Source: Phycisphaeraceae bacterium (GTDB lineage: Bacteria; Planctomycetota; Phycisphaerae; Phycisphaerales; Phycisphaeraceae). From it: a stretch of 64,000 bases of DNA. The position numbers were made by a program, and so were the translations under genes. Under the pieces are notes generated by a model. It ran no database searches, had not been told where the DNA came from, and saw only the letters and a program-made list of their open reading frames with translations. This document shows positions 1-9,497 of the stretch, piece by piece (position 1 is the stretch's first letter; every line of letters begins with the position of its first letter). Location: the NCBI GenBank assembly GCA_020849625.1, contig JADLFV010000064.1:1-64000 (forward strand). The letters are read 5' to 3'.

Positions 1-1
1 C

Positions 2-115
2 TGCCGCACCCGCGACGCTTTGTGGAGCACCATGCAATCGGTGCTGGACCAAGTCACCGCCGCCGACGCCCAGCACTGCTTCACCCACTGCGGCTACACG
101 CTACACTTGGAATAG
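2..115 (+). CDS. IS630-type transposase, C-terminal end (partial)
   Basis: The reading frame enters from the left edge and ends at TAG 113-115, giving about 37 residues that finish with FTHCGYTLHLE. The sequence shows the pattern W-S-T-M-Q-S-V-L, then a stretch ending in an FxHCGY motif, which is how IS630/Tc1-like DDE transposases commonly end. Only the last part of the catalytic domain is visible, so intactness cannot be judged. It implies an insertion sequence reaching the left edge of the window. The flanking inverted repeat was not identified. Confidence 0.7.
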   Translation, partial: CRTRDALWSTMQSVLDQVTAADAQHCFTHCGYTLHLE

Positions 116-433
116 GAATGCTCTAGTATTAACTTAATAACTGCTCATGCCCGCCCCGCCCATGGCGGCTGGGGGCTGCCGGGATGAAGGTTGGCATAAG
201 GAATCAACTCGTGCCTGTGCCCCCCATCTCCCTGATGGCCGCTCTCGTGCAACCGGAGGATGGAAGTGTGCATTAATTGAGGATAGGCCAGGTACTGAGG
301 TGGGCCACAGAGCAAGCCATGTCAATCGGATTCGGTCGCGCCGACTTTGCAGCAACGCGCCGTAAAAACTCGCGCGTGTCTTGCCTCGCGGCTCTTATCG
401 GTTGCTCGCCGCGGCAGAATCAGTCGCCCCACG
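116..433. other. Intergenic region without recognisable gene
   Basis: These roughly 300 bases lie between the transposase end and the 3' end of the serine hydrolase. Short frames exist on both strands, but none has a start with a ribosome binding site or a recognisable family. It may contain the right end of the insertion sequence; I could not identify a terminal repeat. Confidence 0.5.
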
Positions 434-1768
434 TCATGGGCGCAAACGGTTTGCCGGCGCGCGTCGAAGGGTCCGCCAGCCGCACGCCCCCAACAGCACC
501 GCCAGCGTCCCAGGTTCCGGCATCGACTGTGTGCTGGCCTCATACCCGGTCGCGTAAAGGTGAGCGTCGAGCATCGCCGCGGCGCTAACGTCGGCCAGTG
601 GCGCGCTCGCACTCAGGTCCACCGCGGCGGCCCGGGCCATCCGTGTGATAAATGGCTCGATCACGTCGATGTAATCGATGGTCCCGCTGGGGTCCCAGTC
701 TTCTCCCAGGTTGCCGGTGCGTACCACGACCATATTCGCGCTGGGCATCACAATGACCAGACTCTCGTGCAGTCCCCACGCCCAATAGGTGTCGGTCGGC
801 ACGCGAGACATCACGCCGTTAGCATTATTCCACCATCCCATGCCGGAGTGCGCCGGCGCGTCGCCATATTGATCCGCGTCCGATTCGGTTTGATCCACGG
901 CCAGCGTCTTGGGAGCGGCGACGGGCGCGACGGCCTTCCTGACGTAGCTGCGCGGCAGGAGTCGCTGAGAGTTCCACTTGCCCTCTTTAAGCCAGAGATA
1001 GCCGAATCGCGCCAGGGCATCGGCGCTGGCGTTGATGCCCGCGGCGAATTCGCGACGCGGGTATTCAGTGCCCGGAGTCTGGGGGTCGGCGATGGTCATC
1101 GGACGAGAATGATTGTTACGCCACGAGAGTTGACCGCTCTTGATGCCGATCTTGTCGAAGATACGTTTATTCATCATGTCCCGCAGGTCATCTTCGTGAG
1201 CGACGGTCATGACGTCCGCCAGCCAGTTGTGGCCGCCATCGGAATAAGACCACTTGGTGCCGGGAATGAACAGCAACTCATGGAAGCCACCGTGCTTGGG
1301 GAACCCGGCCATGTGTCCGGCCAATTGTCGGAGCGTGATGCTGCTGAGTCGATCACCATGCGTGGTTGCATTGCTCGCCGGCGGTGTGCCCAGGCTGGGC
1401 AGATAGGTCTGTGCGGAGGCGTTCAGACGCACGCGGCCGTCGGCGATCCCCAGTCCCAGGGCCGTGGATCCGAATGCCTTGGTCACTGATTTGACGTCAT
1501 ACGTCTGAGCCATGTTGCCCCAGGACCAAACCAGCTTGCCATCCTTGATCACGCAGCCCGAGCCGCCGGTGGATGTTCCTCGTGTTTTGGCAAAACGCCG
1601 AGCCTTCTGGAGCAGATCACGGTCCAGGCCCACCTGTTCAGGCGTCGCCGTCGTCCACTTAGTCCCCGGGAATGTGCCCGCTGGGGCGCATGGCCCGTGG
1701 AAGCCCATGCCCGCGATCAACACGGCCGCCAGAGCGAGACGCCTAGAAGACCAATAAGGTGATTTCAT
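434..1768 (-). CDS. Secreted serine hydrolase (beta-lactamase / penicillin-binding-protein fold) with PEP-CTERM signal
   Basis: A 444-residue protein with an N-terminal signal peptide (hydrophobic about residues 11-24), a serine-hydrolase domain and a C-terminal sorting signal. The catalytic SxxK motif is SVTK at 94-97 and the second motif is YSD at 175-177, the Y-x-N-like position of class C beta-lactamase/esterase relatives. The tail starting PEPGTLAVLLGACGW near residue 417, followed by arginines, is a PEP-CTERM signal, so the protein is predicted to be exported and sorted by an exosortase system. Substrate is unknown; family members include D-aminopeptidases, esterases and PBP4-like enzymes. 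It is divergent from the gene at 2085. Confidence 0.85.
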   Translation of the reverse strand: MKSPYWSSRRLALAAVLIAGMGFHGPCAPAGTFPGTKWTTATPEQVGLDRDLLQKARRFAKTRGTSTGGSGCVIKDGKLVWSWGNMAQTYDVKSVTKAFGSTALGLGIADGRVRLNASAQTYLPSLGTPPASNATTHGDRLSSITLRQLAGHMAGFPKHGGFHELLFIPGTKWSYSDGGHNWLADVMTVAHEDDLRDMMNKRIFDKIGIKSGQLSWRNNHSRPMTIADPQTPGTEYPRREFAAGINASADALARFGYLWLKEGKWNSQRLLPRSYVRKAVAPVAAPKTLAVDQTESDADQYGDAPAHSGMGWWNNANGVMSRVPTDTYWAWGLHESLVIVMPSANMVVVRTGNLGEDWDPSGTIDYIDVIEPFITRMARAAAVDLSASAPLADVSAAAMLDAHLYATGYEASTQSMPEPGTLAVLLGACGWRTLRRAPANRLRP

Positions 1769-2084
1769 GCCCCGTATCCATAGGCCTCGTGTGAATGAAT
1801 GTCATCTAAGGACGTCAAATTTCCTTCGGCTCACCAGCAGGTGTTGCGGCACGTTCCGGGGTCATGAGTCGCGCGGTGCCACAAGAGGCTCAAGTGGGAA
1901 TGTCCCATGTCCAGGATCAGCTTCTGGATCGGGCGACTCATGGAAACGCGGAAGCCATCTGGGAAATCCGGGTTAAATGAATACCCATTTCCCTTCCGGT
2001 GATCGGGTCTTTGCTGCTGTGTCACTTACTGGCGATCGGGGGCTGGCGGTGTTGGTATGATACCGCCTTTCAAGGAGCACCATC
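1769..2084. promoter_or_regulatory. Divergent intergenic region with an extended -10-like box near 2056
   Basis: The 316 bases separate two divergently transcribed secreted-protein genes, so both promoters should lie here. On the + strand TTGGTATGATACC near 2053-2066 contains TGG followed by TATGAT, an extended -10 arrangement, inside a small palindrome GGTATGATACC. It lies about 20 bases before the AAGGAG of the gene at 2085. No convincing gene is present. Confidence 0.4.
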
Positions 2085-2855
2085 ATGCCAGTCACATCGC
2101 GCCTCGCTGCGGTCCTCATTCTGCTCACCGTCATCGCCGCCTGGCCCGCGTCCGCCGCGGCCCAGGTCGTGGCCCGGGAGAACTTCGATTACCCCGTGGG
2201 AGAGCTGGTCGGTCGCAATGACGGCGAGGGCTGGCGCTCGGCCTGGGCTGGCAACCTGGAACTGACCAAGACCAGCGGCACGAACAATCTCAAGATCACC
2301 GCGCCCGGCGATGCTTACCCCGACGGCAGCCGCGCCGAAATGGGCGAGTCCGGTGGCAAGGGCGGCCTGCTCTATCGCGGCATCGCCAGGCCCCTGACCA
2401 CCGGCCAGACCTACTACATCAGCATGCGCCTGCAGAAAATCATCCAGAACGACAAGTCCCGCTTCTTCGGGCTGGCCCTGTTCGAGGATGACGATGAGCG
2501 ACTGATCATCGGCCAGAACAGCGGCACCGCCAACTTCGACGTCGGCAACGTCCGCGTCACGGAAAAGAAAACCAGCCTGATTTCCGACGTCAAGAGCACG
2601 CTGGCCTCGCTGCTGGTGGTGCGACTGGACCTGACCGACGGCATGGACGGGGTCACCTTCTGGGTCAATCCCGACCTGAGCAAGCCCGAATCAACCAACA
2701 CCGCCGTTGGTGGCAAGGCTTACCCCACCATGGAAGACTGCGGCTCGATCAACGGCGTGCGCATCGGCAGCGGCGGCTCGCTGGAGGACGTCTCCAACTC
2801 CCCGCACTGGATGGACAACATCCTGATCAGCACCGACAGCCCATTTGCTCACTGA
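2085..2855 (+). CDS. Secreted protein, relative of the PEP-CTERM paralogues at 30257 and 31763
   Basis: A 256-residue protein starting at ATG 2085 after AAGGAG, with a clear signal peptide ending near ASAAAQ (residues 22-27). The mature start has ENFDYPVGELVGRNDGEGW, which matches the [20 protein letters not shown] start of the proteins at 30257 and 31763, so all three belong to one family of secreted, probably concanavalin-like beta-sandwich proteins. This member has no PEP-CTERM tail or dockerin. Its function is not known. It sits opposite a serine hydrolase and convergent with a sialidase-like gene. Confidence 0.75.
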   Translation: MPVTSRLAAVLILLTVIAAWPASAAAQVVARENFDYPVGELVGRNDGEGWRSAWAGNLELTKTSGTNNLKITAPGDAYPDGSRAEMGESGGKGGLLYRGIARPLTTGQTYYISMRLQKIIQNDKSRFFGLALFEDDDERLIIGQNSGTANFDVGNVRVTEKKTSLISDVKSTLASLLVVRLDLTDGMDGVTFWVNPDLSKPESTNTAVGGKAYPTMEDCGSINGVRIGSGGSLEDVSNSPHWMDNILISTDSPFAH

Positions 2856-3002
2856 CGTATCGCAACAGCGCGACTGAACCAGACGTTTCAGCCTCATCAG
2901 CCGTGTTGTGCCTCTGTCCCGGTGTGGAATCGGGCATTGTTGTGGGTCAGCGCGCACAAGTTGTCTGTGCGACGGGGGTGATGCGTTGGCGGCAGCGGCG
3001 GG

Positions 3003-4412
3003 TCAATAGACCAGGCCGCGGAAATTTTTGATGCGGTGGAAGGTGGTGATGTTGCCGTTGTGGGCGCTGGCGGAGTGCTGATCGCCGCTGCGTGACATGA
3101 TCACCAGGTCGTCGCCGTCGATGTCCATGCAGGCATAGTGGCGGGCCCCGTCCATGTCCGGGCCGACCGCCACTAGGCCGGCGAAGCACCAGTCGATCAG
3201 GTTGCGCGAGAAGTGCAGCACCATGCGGTGGCGTTCCTGGTTGGGGATGCCGTAGCGCCGCGGGTCCAAGCGATCGGGCTGGATCATGCTGTCGGTCGGC
3301 TGACTGCCCAGCAGCCAGTACAGTTTCGTCTGCTTGTCGTACAGGATGAAAAACTTCATCTGGCCGCCCGGCAGCGGCACGAACAGCATGTCCTTGCCGG
3401 AGGGGGCTTTTTCCAGCATGGTGGTCATGGTGCCGTCAGCGTTCTCGACCACCTTGCTGATGGCGGCGATGTTGGTGCCGCCGGTGTTCATGCGCGAGAT
3501 CAAGTGGAACGTGTGGCCGGTCGGGTCGTACCAGACGTGATTGGGATCGACGATCTGCACCACGTTGGTTTCCAGCCAGCCCATGGGATTCATCTGGCGA
3601 TTGGGCGCATCAGCGATACGCAGGCCTCGCCGCGGATCGGTCTTGTAAAACGGGATGCCCACGTGGTTGATCTTGTCCAGATCGACGATGTCCTCAAACA
3701 CCAACTCGCTGGCGAAGGTCCAGTTCTCGCGCCGGGTCAGATCGTCGGTCAGCTTGCCGCGCATCAGCACCGGCGCGATGCAGGCCACGTCCCAGCCCTT
3801 GAGCCCGCGCTCTTGGCCGTAGCGTCGTTCCATCACGATGTAGATGTGCGTGTCGGTTTTCCAGTAGCCGCAGGACGACTGGTGCCAGACTTCGCGTTCG
3901 CTCAGCGCAACGGGATCGCTCCACGTGTCGCCATTGTCATCCGAGCGCATGATGCGCAGGTCGTCGTCGTGGCCGAGGATGTAGAGGTGGCCGTCAGCTT
4001 CGAAGGCTCTTTGGTGCGACATGCGATAGCGTTTGCGAAGCTGCCAGGTCTGGCCGTGGTCGTCGCTGGTCATGGCCACGGAGTTGAGCAGTTCGCCTTT
4101 CCCGCCGGTCCAGCCCTGCTGTTTGCACCAGTCGTTGAAGCCCGGCCCGCCCATGCTGTAGCCGCCGATCAACTTTCCGTCGGCCCCCGGAAGCGCCAGG
4201 ACGTAGGGCACACCCTGGTAAACCTTTTGCGGATCGGGTGAGCGTCCGACCTCCACGAAGTCTTGCGCCAGCGGCGTGATCTTCCGCGGATTGTCCGGAA
4301 ACTTCTGATCGATCAGGCTGTTGGGGTCCGGCAGGCGATCGCTCTGCGCCGCGGCGGCGCTACTCAATCCCATCAACAGGCCCAATCCAATCAGCAGTCC
4401 GACTGCACGCAT
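3003..4412 (-). CDS. Secreted sialidase-like (BNR/Asp-box) protein
   Basis: A 469-residue protein with a signal peptide (hydrophobic residues 4-20, AAAAQ cleavage region). Asp-box motifs SDDHGQTWQ and SDDNGDTWS are visible, as in six-bladed propellers of the sialidase/neuraminidase superfamily. It is a clear paralogue of the gene at 22514: both have a PLAxDxVxxxRSPDP start, the same N-P-x-G-W-L-E-T-N-V motif and similar C-terminal blocks. Many such planctomycete proteins are annotated exo-alpha-sialidase, but the true glycan substrate is unproven. It neighbours a sulfatase and a GH16 enzyme, which fits breakdown of sulfated or acidic polysaccharides. Confidence 0.75.
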   Translation of the reverse strand: MRAVGLLIGLGLLMGLSSAAAAQSDRLPDPNSLIDQKFPDNPRKITPLAQDFVEVGRSPDPQKVYQGVPYVLALPGADGKLIGGYSMGGPGFNDWCKQQGWTGGKGELLNSVAMTSDDHGQTWQLRKRYRMSHQRAFEADGHLYILGHDDDLRIMRSDDNGDTWSDPVALSEREVWHQSSCGYWKTDTHIYIVMERRYGQERGLKGWDVACIAPVLMRGKLTDDLTRRENWTFASELVFEDIVDLDKINHVGIPFYKTDPRRGLRIADAPNRQMNPMGWLETNVVQIVDPNHVWYDPTGHTFHLISRMNTGGTNIAAISKVVENADGTMTTMLEKAPSGKDMLFVPLPGGQMKFFILYDKQTKLYWLLGSQPTDSMIQPDRLDPRRYGIPNQERHRMVLHFSRNLIDWCFAGLVAVGPDMDGARHYACMDIDGDDLVIMSRSGDQHSASAHNGNITTFHRIKNFRGLVY

Positions 4413-4543
4413 GGCAGGCTCCTTATCCGAGGGTGATCAACTGTCCGGCGATGTTAATGGATTCGACGACGGCCCGCGCTTGCATGGCGGAGCATCGCAG
4501 ATCATCATGGTTGCGACCTGGGGTTTTCTGGAGCGATGGGGAC

Positions 4544-6001
4544 ATGAACCGAAGAGAGTTTCTGCGCATGGTGGGGATCGGCGCGGCGGCAGCGGGGGGG
4601 CTGAGCAGCCGCGAGGCGCGTGCCGCGGACAAGCCGCTGTTTCAAGGCAACGATGCACAGCGTCCGCCCAACATCGTCGTGGTGTTGTGGCATGACCTGG
4701 GTGACTGGTTAGGGTGCTACGGCCGATCCGGGATCAGTTCGCCCAATCTCGATGCCCTGGCCGCGCAGAGCGTGCTGTTTGGCAACTACTTCTCCGTTGC
4801 GCCTACCTGCGGGCCCAGTCGCAGCAGTGCGATGACCGGCCTGTATCCGCACACCAACGGCGTCATGGGCCAACTCAATCGCGGCTTTACCTGCCATCTT
4901 GATATCCATCCCCTGCCGCGCCTGCTGGGCGATGCCGGCTACGCCACGCACCTGGTCGGCGTCACCGACAGCACCGATCCCAAGTGGTTCGGCTATCAGT
5001 CTTATCACAAGGGCAACGACGATCAGAAGATGGACACCGCCGCCCGCATCATCAGCGAGCACGGCCAGTCCAAGCAGCCGCTGTTCCTGATGCTGACCAC
5101 GTGGTCAGTTCATCGTTCGTATCCGGACGAATTTGATGGATCGGTCGGCGATCGCATCACCTTGCCGCCACATCTGCCCGATATTCCTGCCGCCCGGCGC
5201 GACATGGCCTCGTTCGCTGAGTACGTGCATCAGGCTGACGCCCAGTTCGGGCGCGTGGTCGAGGCTCTGGACAAGGCGGGCATGACCGACAACACGCTGC
5301 TGATCTTCACCACTGATCACGGCCCGGGCATTCCGCGGGCCAAGATGACGCTCTACGATCCCGGTCTGCGCATCGCCATGCTCATGCGCTGGCCCGGCGT
5401 GCTCACGCCCGGTCGCTGCGATGCCCTGCTCAGCAACGTGGACCTGGCCCCGACGCTGCTGGAGTGGGCGGGTGTGCAGCATCCCGCGCCGCAGACGCTG
5501 GACGGCCGCAGCTTTGTCCCCGTGCTCACCGGGCAGACGCCGCAGGTCCGCGATGTCATCTTCGCCGAGCAGTCCTATCACGCGCTGTACGATCCCGGTC
5601 GCACGATCCGCACGCAGCGCTACAAGTACATCCTCAACTTCGAGCCGCACGTGCCTTTCACCGTCGAGCCGCAGGCGGTGCATCGCTATGGCAAGGACGT
5701 GATTAACGAGTTGTATTCCGCGCCCGCTGCGGTGGAGGAGCTTTATGACCTGGCGGAGGATCCTCACGAATTTCGCAACGTGGCGGCCGACCCGCACTAC
5801 GACCAGATTCGCCGCTCGCTGCATCAACGGCTGATCGCACAGATGCAGAAGGGCGATGATCCCCTCCTGCACGGGCCGGTGCCCAACCCGGACGGCAACG
5901 AAATTTCCCAGCGTAAGCACTTCGACAAGGTCTGGTCGCGCGACGAAGCAACGGGACTTTTCCACGTTGATCTGCCGCCGGACTGGGAAAAAGAGTCGTA
6001 A
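4544..6001 (+). CDS. Tat-exported arylsulfatase
   Basis: I chose ATG 4544 because it begins MNRREFLRMVGIGAAAAGGL, a twin-arginine signal (RREFL) typical of exported sulfatases; the frame is open further upstream without a better start. The protein is 485 residues. The sulfatase signature CGPSR is at residues 89-93, where the cysteine would be converted to formylglycine by a maturase. Metal-site sequences are HDLGDW near 50-55 and TTDHG in the middle. It resembles heparan N-sulfatase/choline-sulfatase-like S1 enzymes; substrate unknown. No formylglycine-generating enzyme gene is in the window. Confidence 0.9.
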   Translation: MNRREFLRMVGIGAAAAGGLSSREARAADKPLFQGNDAQRPPNIVVVLWHDLGDWLGCYGRSGISSPNLDALAAQSVLFGNYFSVAPTCGPSRSSAMTGLYPHTNGVMGQLNRGFTCHLDIHPLPRLLGDAGYATHLVGVTDSTDPKWFGYQSYHKGNDDQKMDTAARIISEHGQSKQPLFLMLTTWSVHRSYPDEFDGSVGDRITLPPHLPDIPAARRDMASFAEYVHQADAQFGRVVEALDKAGMTDNTLLIFTTDHGPGIPRAKMTLYDPGLRIAMLMRWPGVLTPGRCDALLSNVDLAPTLLEWAGVQHPAPQTLDGRSFVPVLTGQTPQVRDVIFAEQSYHALYDPGRTIRTQRYKYILNFEPHVPFTVEPQAVHRYGKDVINELYSAPAAVEELYDLAEDPHEFRNVAADPHYDQIRRSLHQRLIAQMQKGDDPLLHGPVPNPDGNEISQRKHFDKVWSRDEATGLFHVDLPPDWEKES

Positions 6002-6013
6002 CTTTCGCCTCGG

Positions 6014-6027
6014 GCTGGTAAAATACC
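6014..6027 (+). promoter_or_regulatory. Extended -10 promoter motif GCTGGTAAAATACC
   Basis: The 14-base word GCTGGTAAAATACC contains TGG directly before TAAAAT, an extended -10 box, placed about 35 bases before the GH16 start at 6061. The identical 14-mer occurs at 16544-16557 before another gene, which supports a promoter role. No good -35 hexamer is seen. Confidence 0.45.
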
Positions 6028-6060
6028 GGTGATCGAAAAACGAGTGTGGGGAGCGATCCA

Positions 6061-7008
6061 ATGTTGACGCGCTGTTTGGCGGGTGTGCTGGCAGGTCTGG
6101 GCTGGTCATTGCTGGGGGTCAGCGCCGCGCTGGCGCTGCCGCCGGGGCTCGGTGAGCTTGTCTGGTCCGACGAGTTCAACGGCAAGAGCCTCGACTCCAA
6201 CAAGTGGTCCTACTACCCCTGGTCCACGCGCGACGATGCCCACGTCAGCGCCAACGCTGTCTCCGTTTCCGACGGCCTGCTGCACATGCAGGTGTACACC
6301 GAGAACGGCCAGCACTACACCGGCTTCATCATGTCGGCCGAACGCCTCTACGAAGGCTCATTCCGCAAGGCACTGTTCGAAACCGCCTTCGGCTACTTCG
6401 AAGTCAAAGCCAAATTCCACAGCTCGCCCGGCATGTGGTCCGCCTTCTGGTGCACCTCGACCTCCATCGGCAACCCGGTCGGCGACGCTGAGAACGCCGG
6501 CATGGAGATCGACATCGTCGAACACCGCGCCACCAGCAGCATCGGCAGTTCCGTGACCAGTCGCTACAACCTCGGCCTGCATTGGGATGGCTACGGCAGC
6601 GATCACAAGCAATCGACTTACCTCACCCCATCTCAACCCGGCCTGGCCAACGACACCTGGCACACCTACGGCCTGCGCTGGACGCCCGACAGTTACAGCT
6701 TTTACTACGACGACCAGATCATCTGGACCGCACCCTCGAACGTGCCGATTTCCCAGCGGGCCCAGTACCTGCTGCTGTCCTCCGAAGTCCGCAACAACAG
6801 TTGGGCCGGCGTCATTCCCGCCGCAGGCTATGGCTCCAAAGCCGACAGCCCCAACGGCATGTTCGTGGACTACGTGCGCGTCTATGAGTACGAACCAACC
6901 CCCGAGCCGGGCACGATGCTGCTTGTCGCCGGACCGCTGTTGATTCTGGCAAAACGGCAGCGCACTCGAGGTCAGGCGGATTCAATTCCGGCCCGCGCTA
7001 ATGCCTGA
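6061..7008 (+). CDS. GH16 family endo-glycosidase with PEP-CTERM signal
   Basis: Start ATG 6061 follows GGGGAG at a good distance; an in-frame GTG at 6046 is less likely. The 315-residue protein has a signal peptide, then a GH16 jelly-roll domain. The family signature is MEIDIVEH, with predicted nucleophile E149, D151 and acid/base E154. GH16 enzymes cut beta-1,3/1,4-glucans, agars, carrageenans or porphyrans; this sequence does not let me choose. The tail TPEPGTMLLVAGPLLILAKRQR is a PEP-CTERM sorting signal, so the enzyme is probably surface-bound. It follows a sulfatase in the same direction, suggesting attack on a sulfated polysaccharide. Confidence 0.88.
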   Translation: MLTRCLAGVLAGLGWSLLGVSAALALPPGLGELVWSDEFNGKSLDSNKWSYYPWSTRDDAHVSANAVSVSDGLLHMQVYTENGQHYTGFIMSAERLYEGSFRKALFETAFGYFEVKAKFHSSPGMWSAFWCTSTSIGNPVGDAENAGMEIDIVEHRATSSIGSSVTSRYNLGLHWDGYGSDHKQSTYLTPSQPGLANDTWHTYGLRWTPDSYSFYYDDQIIWTAPSNVPISQRAQYLLLSSEVRNNSWAGVIPAAGYGSKADSPNGMFVDYVRVYEYEPTPEPGTMLLVAGPLLILAKRQRTRGQADSIPARANA

Positions 7009-7155
7009 CAACCAGTTGTCTGAATCAGTCTGGTTCATGATGGATGTCCTCGTCAGGGTGGAGTTGGTCAATACATGCCGGTCCATTGGCGGATTCGACA
7101 GAGCACTGATATGCTGCGCCGATTCACATTTCAGGTTCCGCAGAGGAGGCCAATC

Positions 7156-8529
7156 ATGTCGCACTGGCTGCTGGTCGTCTTGGCGATGGGAACTGCGGCC
7201 ACGGCTGACCCGCCACCCACGGAACCGGCCGCGGACCTGACTCCCACCTCCAGCGTTCGCCTGATCGCCAACATCGATGTGAAAGATTTTGGCGCCGAAA
7301 CGCTGCGCATCGGCGATCTGAACGCGGATGGGGAGCCCGACCTGTTGCTCGTACAGTGCGTGTATGGCAGCCGCCAGATCACCTGCCTGACCGCTCTTTC
7401 ACTGCGTGGGGACGTGCTGTGGCAAAGCGGTCAGCCCTCCGCTGACAATGGTCGGATTTACTCCGATCTGCCTGTTCAGATCTATGATTGGGATGCCGAC
7501 GGACACAACGACGTGCTGTACGTGCGTCAGGCCAAATACGTCTCGCCAGCCTGGGATGGCAAGTCACCGCGCGAGCGGGCCGATGAGTATGAGGGGCCCG
7601 CCGTGATGGTCGTGCTCGACGGAGAGACGGGCCGGGAGAAATCACACTTTGACCTGCCCGCACCAGCCGACGACTCCTTCCTGTTCGCGGATCTGACCGG
7701 CCAGGGTCGGCGGCAGGATCTGGTGGTGAAGGATCGCTACTGGAACATGTGGGGGATTTCGCACGAGGGCCAGGAATTGTGGCGTTACACAGGGTCAACA
7801 GGCCATTACCCAGCGATTGGCGACGTGGATGATGACGGCCGGGACGAAGTGTTCGTCGGCTTTGCCCTGGTGGACGACGAGGGGAAGGTGCTGTTCCAGA
7901 AGGATGCCGCAGATGCTCACCAGGATGCCTGTTGGATACTGCGTGCCCCCGATGGCAAGTGGAGGCTGTTGTTCGGCAACAGCGGACTGCATTGTCTGAT
8001 GCCGGACGGAACCGAGTTGTGGAGCCGAGAACTCCGCGAGGCTCAGCACGTCGTGGCAGGCAGGTTCCGGCTCGATTCAGCACTGCAATTGGCCGCGGTG
8101 GACCGAAGGCCCGTACCGGGTCGCCGGAATGCAAGTGCCTGGAGCATGCTCTACCTGTACGACTTGGAAGGGCGGGAGATATGGCGACGGCAGCAGGAAC
8201 CGGGCTCGTGGGCGAGTGCCATCGTGCCGGTCCACTGGTCGGGTTCGAGCGAACTCGACTCCATTCTGGTTTACGATAGGGGAACCGGCCGTCCGGTCGT
8301 GTTGTACAACGGTCAAGGTGAGATTACTGATACGCTGGCGATGCAGTATGCACCGTACAGGACCGAAACCGACCGTCAAGCCCACTTCTGTGCAATCGCT
8401 GCGGATGTCTGGGGAGATTGCCGTGATGAGATTCTGATCTTCGGTCCACGGGGGTTGTGTATCTACGCCAACACCCGTTCCCTGCTTGTGCCTACGTTAT
8501 ACAACGAGACGTTATACCCCGGGATGTGA
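7156..8529 (+). CDS. Secreted FG-GAP/VCBS-repeat protein
   Basis: The start at ATG 7156 follows AGAGGAGG and begins with a short signal peptide (MSHWLLVVLAMGTAATA), giving 457 residues. Repeats of the type GDLNADGEPDLLL, YDWDADGHNDVLY and GDVDDDGRDEVFV are calcium-binding FG-GAP/VCBS blades, so the protein is probably an extracellular beta-propeller. Proteins of this kind in planctomycetes are often annotated as rhamnogalacturonan-lyase-like or only as VCBS proteins; no catalytic motif is evident here. Confidence 0.7.
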   Translation: MSHWLLVVLAMGTAATADPPPTEPAADLTPTSSVRLIANIDVKDFGAETLRIGDLNADGEPDLLLVQCVYGSRQITCLTALSLRGDVLWQSGQPSADNGRIYSDLPVQIYDWDADGHNDVLYVRQAKYVSPAWDGKSPRERADEYEGPAVMVVLDGETGREKSHFDLPAPADDSFLFADLTGQGRRQDLVVKDRYWNMWGISHEGQELWRYTGSTGHYPAIGDVDDDGRDEVFVGFALVDDEGKVLFQKDAADAHQDACWILRAPDGKWRLLFGNSGLHCLMPDGTELWSRELREAQHVVAGRFRLDSALQLAAVDRRPVPGRRNASAWSMLYLYDLEGREIWRRQQEPGSWASAIVPVHWSGSSELDSILVYDRGTGRPVVLYNGQGEITDTLAMQYAPYRTETDRQAHFCAIAADVWGDCRDEILIFGPRGLCIYANTRSLLVPTLYNETLYPGM

Positions 8530-8634
8530 CTAACGAGGCCGCCGGCAATGAATGTTCACGAAGATGGGGTGAGGCGAGATTCCACATGGTGATGCCACCA
8601 ATTGCGGGAAGCACGGTGGGCGCGAAGGAGCAAC

Positions 8635-8652
8635 GCTCCGTTGAAGCGGAGC
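8635..8652. terminator. Hairpin between convergent genes
   Basis: GCTCCG (8635-8640) and CGGAGC (8647-8652) form a 6-bp stem with loop TTGAAG between the convergent FG-GAP and FKBP genes. There is no U-tract, so factor-independent termination is uncertain. The CGGAG/CTCCG pairing is the same kind as in the rpsJ-rplC and rpsK-rpoA spacers. Confidence 0.35.
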
Positions 8653-8693
8653 GGCCTTGGCGGGGGCAGTGTTAATCAAGCGACTGGGTTGGG

Positions 8694-9389
8694 TTACTCG
8701 GGCTTGGCGGGCTTTTCTTCCGCTGGGGCGGGGCTGGCGGGGGGCTGTGCATTTGCAGCGGGGGCGGCTACCTTGACGACCTGCATTTTGAAGATCAGGG
8801 TGGAGCTGGGCGGGATGGGGCCGTTGCCCTGGGGGCCGTAGGCCAGGTCGGAGGGGATGTAGATTTCGTATTCGCCGCCCTGTTTCATCAGTTGCAGACC
8901 TTCGATCCAGCCGGGGATGACGTTGAACTGAGTCGGGTCATAGATCAGCGGTTCGCCGCGCTCGAAGGAGCTGTCGAAGACGGTGCCGTCGATCAAGCGG
9001 CCTTCGTAGTTGATGGTGACGACGCTGTCAGCGGCTGGGGCGGGGCCGTCACCTTCCTTGAGGGTTTTGATCTGCAGGCCGGAGTCGGTGGTGGTGACGC
9101 CTTCCTTCTTGGCGTTCTCATCGAGGAAGGCGGTGCCGGTTGCTTCATTGGCCTGGCCCTGCTCCTGCATCTTCTGCATCATGGCCTGCTGCTGGTCCAT
9201 CATGCGCTGCTGGAAGGCCGCCAGGGCCTGCTGCATCTGCTGGGCACTCAGTTGCGGCTCACCCTGGCCGAAGGCCTGACGGAAGCCGGCGGCGAACAGG
9301 TCGGGGCTCTGAAGCTCGATGCCCTGCTGGCGCAGGTTCATGGCGGTGGCGAAACCGAGGGCATAGCTGATCTGCTGGTCGAGGGTCAA
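8694..9389 (-). CDS. FKBP-type peptidyl-prolyl cis-trans isomerase (Mip/FkpA-like), 5' end interrupted
   Basis: The open body gives about 231 residues from a TTG at 9389. An N-terminal helical dimerisation region (LSAQQMQQALAAFQQRMMD) is followed by an FKBP domain with SGLQIKTLKEGDG, VTINYEGRLIDGTVFDSS, VIPGWIEGLQLM and IPSDLAYGPQ, the standard order for Mip/FkpA proteins that fold exported proteins. The C-terminus is Pro/Ala-rich. The natural start is almost certainly ATG 9584, in the same frame, which encodes a signal peptide; an in-frame TGA at 9498-9500 separates it from this body. As it stands the isomerase would lack export unless the stop is read through or is an error. Confidence 0.8.
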   Translation of the reverse strand: MTLDQQISYALGFATAMNLRQQGIELQSPDLFAAGFRQAFGQGEPQLSAQQMQQALAAFQQRMMDQQQAMMQKMQEQGQANEATGTAFLDENAKKEGVTTTDSGLQIKTLKEGDGPAPAADSVVTINYEGRLIDGTVFDSSFERGEPLIYDPTQFNVIPGWIEGLQLMKQGGEYEIYIPSDLAYGPQGNGPIPPSSTLIFKMQVVKVAAPAANAQPPASPAPAEEKPAKPE

Positions 9390-9497
9390 CTCCGCGGCGG
9401 CTGCATCGGTTGTCGCTTCAACTGCGGCGGCGGGTGCTTCCGTTTCGACAGCCGCAGCGGCTGCGGGCTCTTGACTACTTCCGGGGGCGGGGGAACT

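Noticed and set aside
347-1489. A 380-residue + strand frame across the serine hydrolase
   Set aside because: It is the mirror of the true minus-strand gene, which has a signal peptide, SVTK/YSD motifs and a PEP-CTERM tail.
1831-2025. A 64-residue minus-strand frame in the divergent intergenic region
   Set aside because: No ribosome binding site, no recognisable domain, and the region must contain two promoters.
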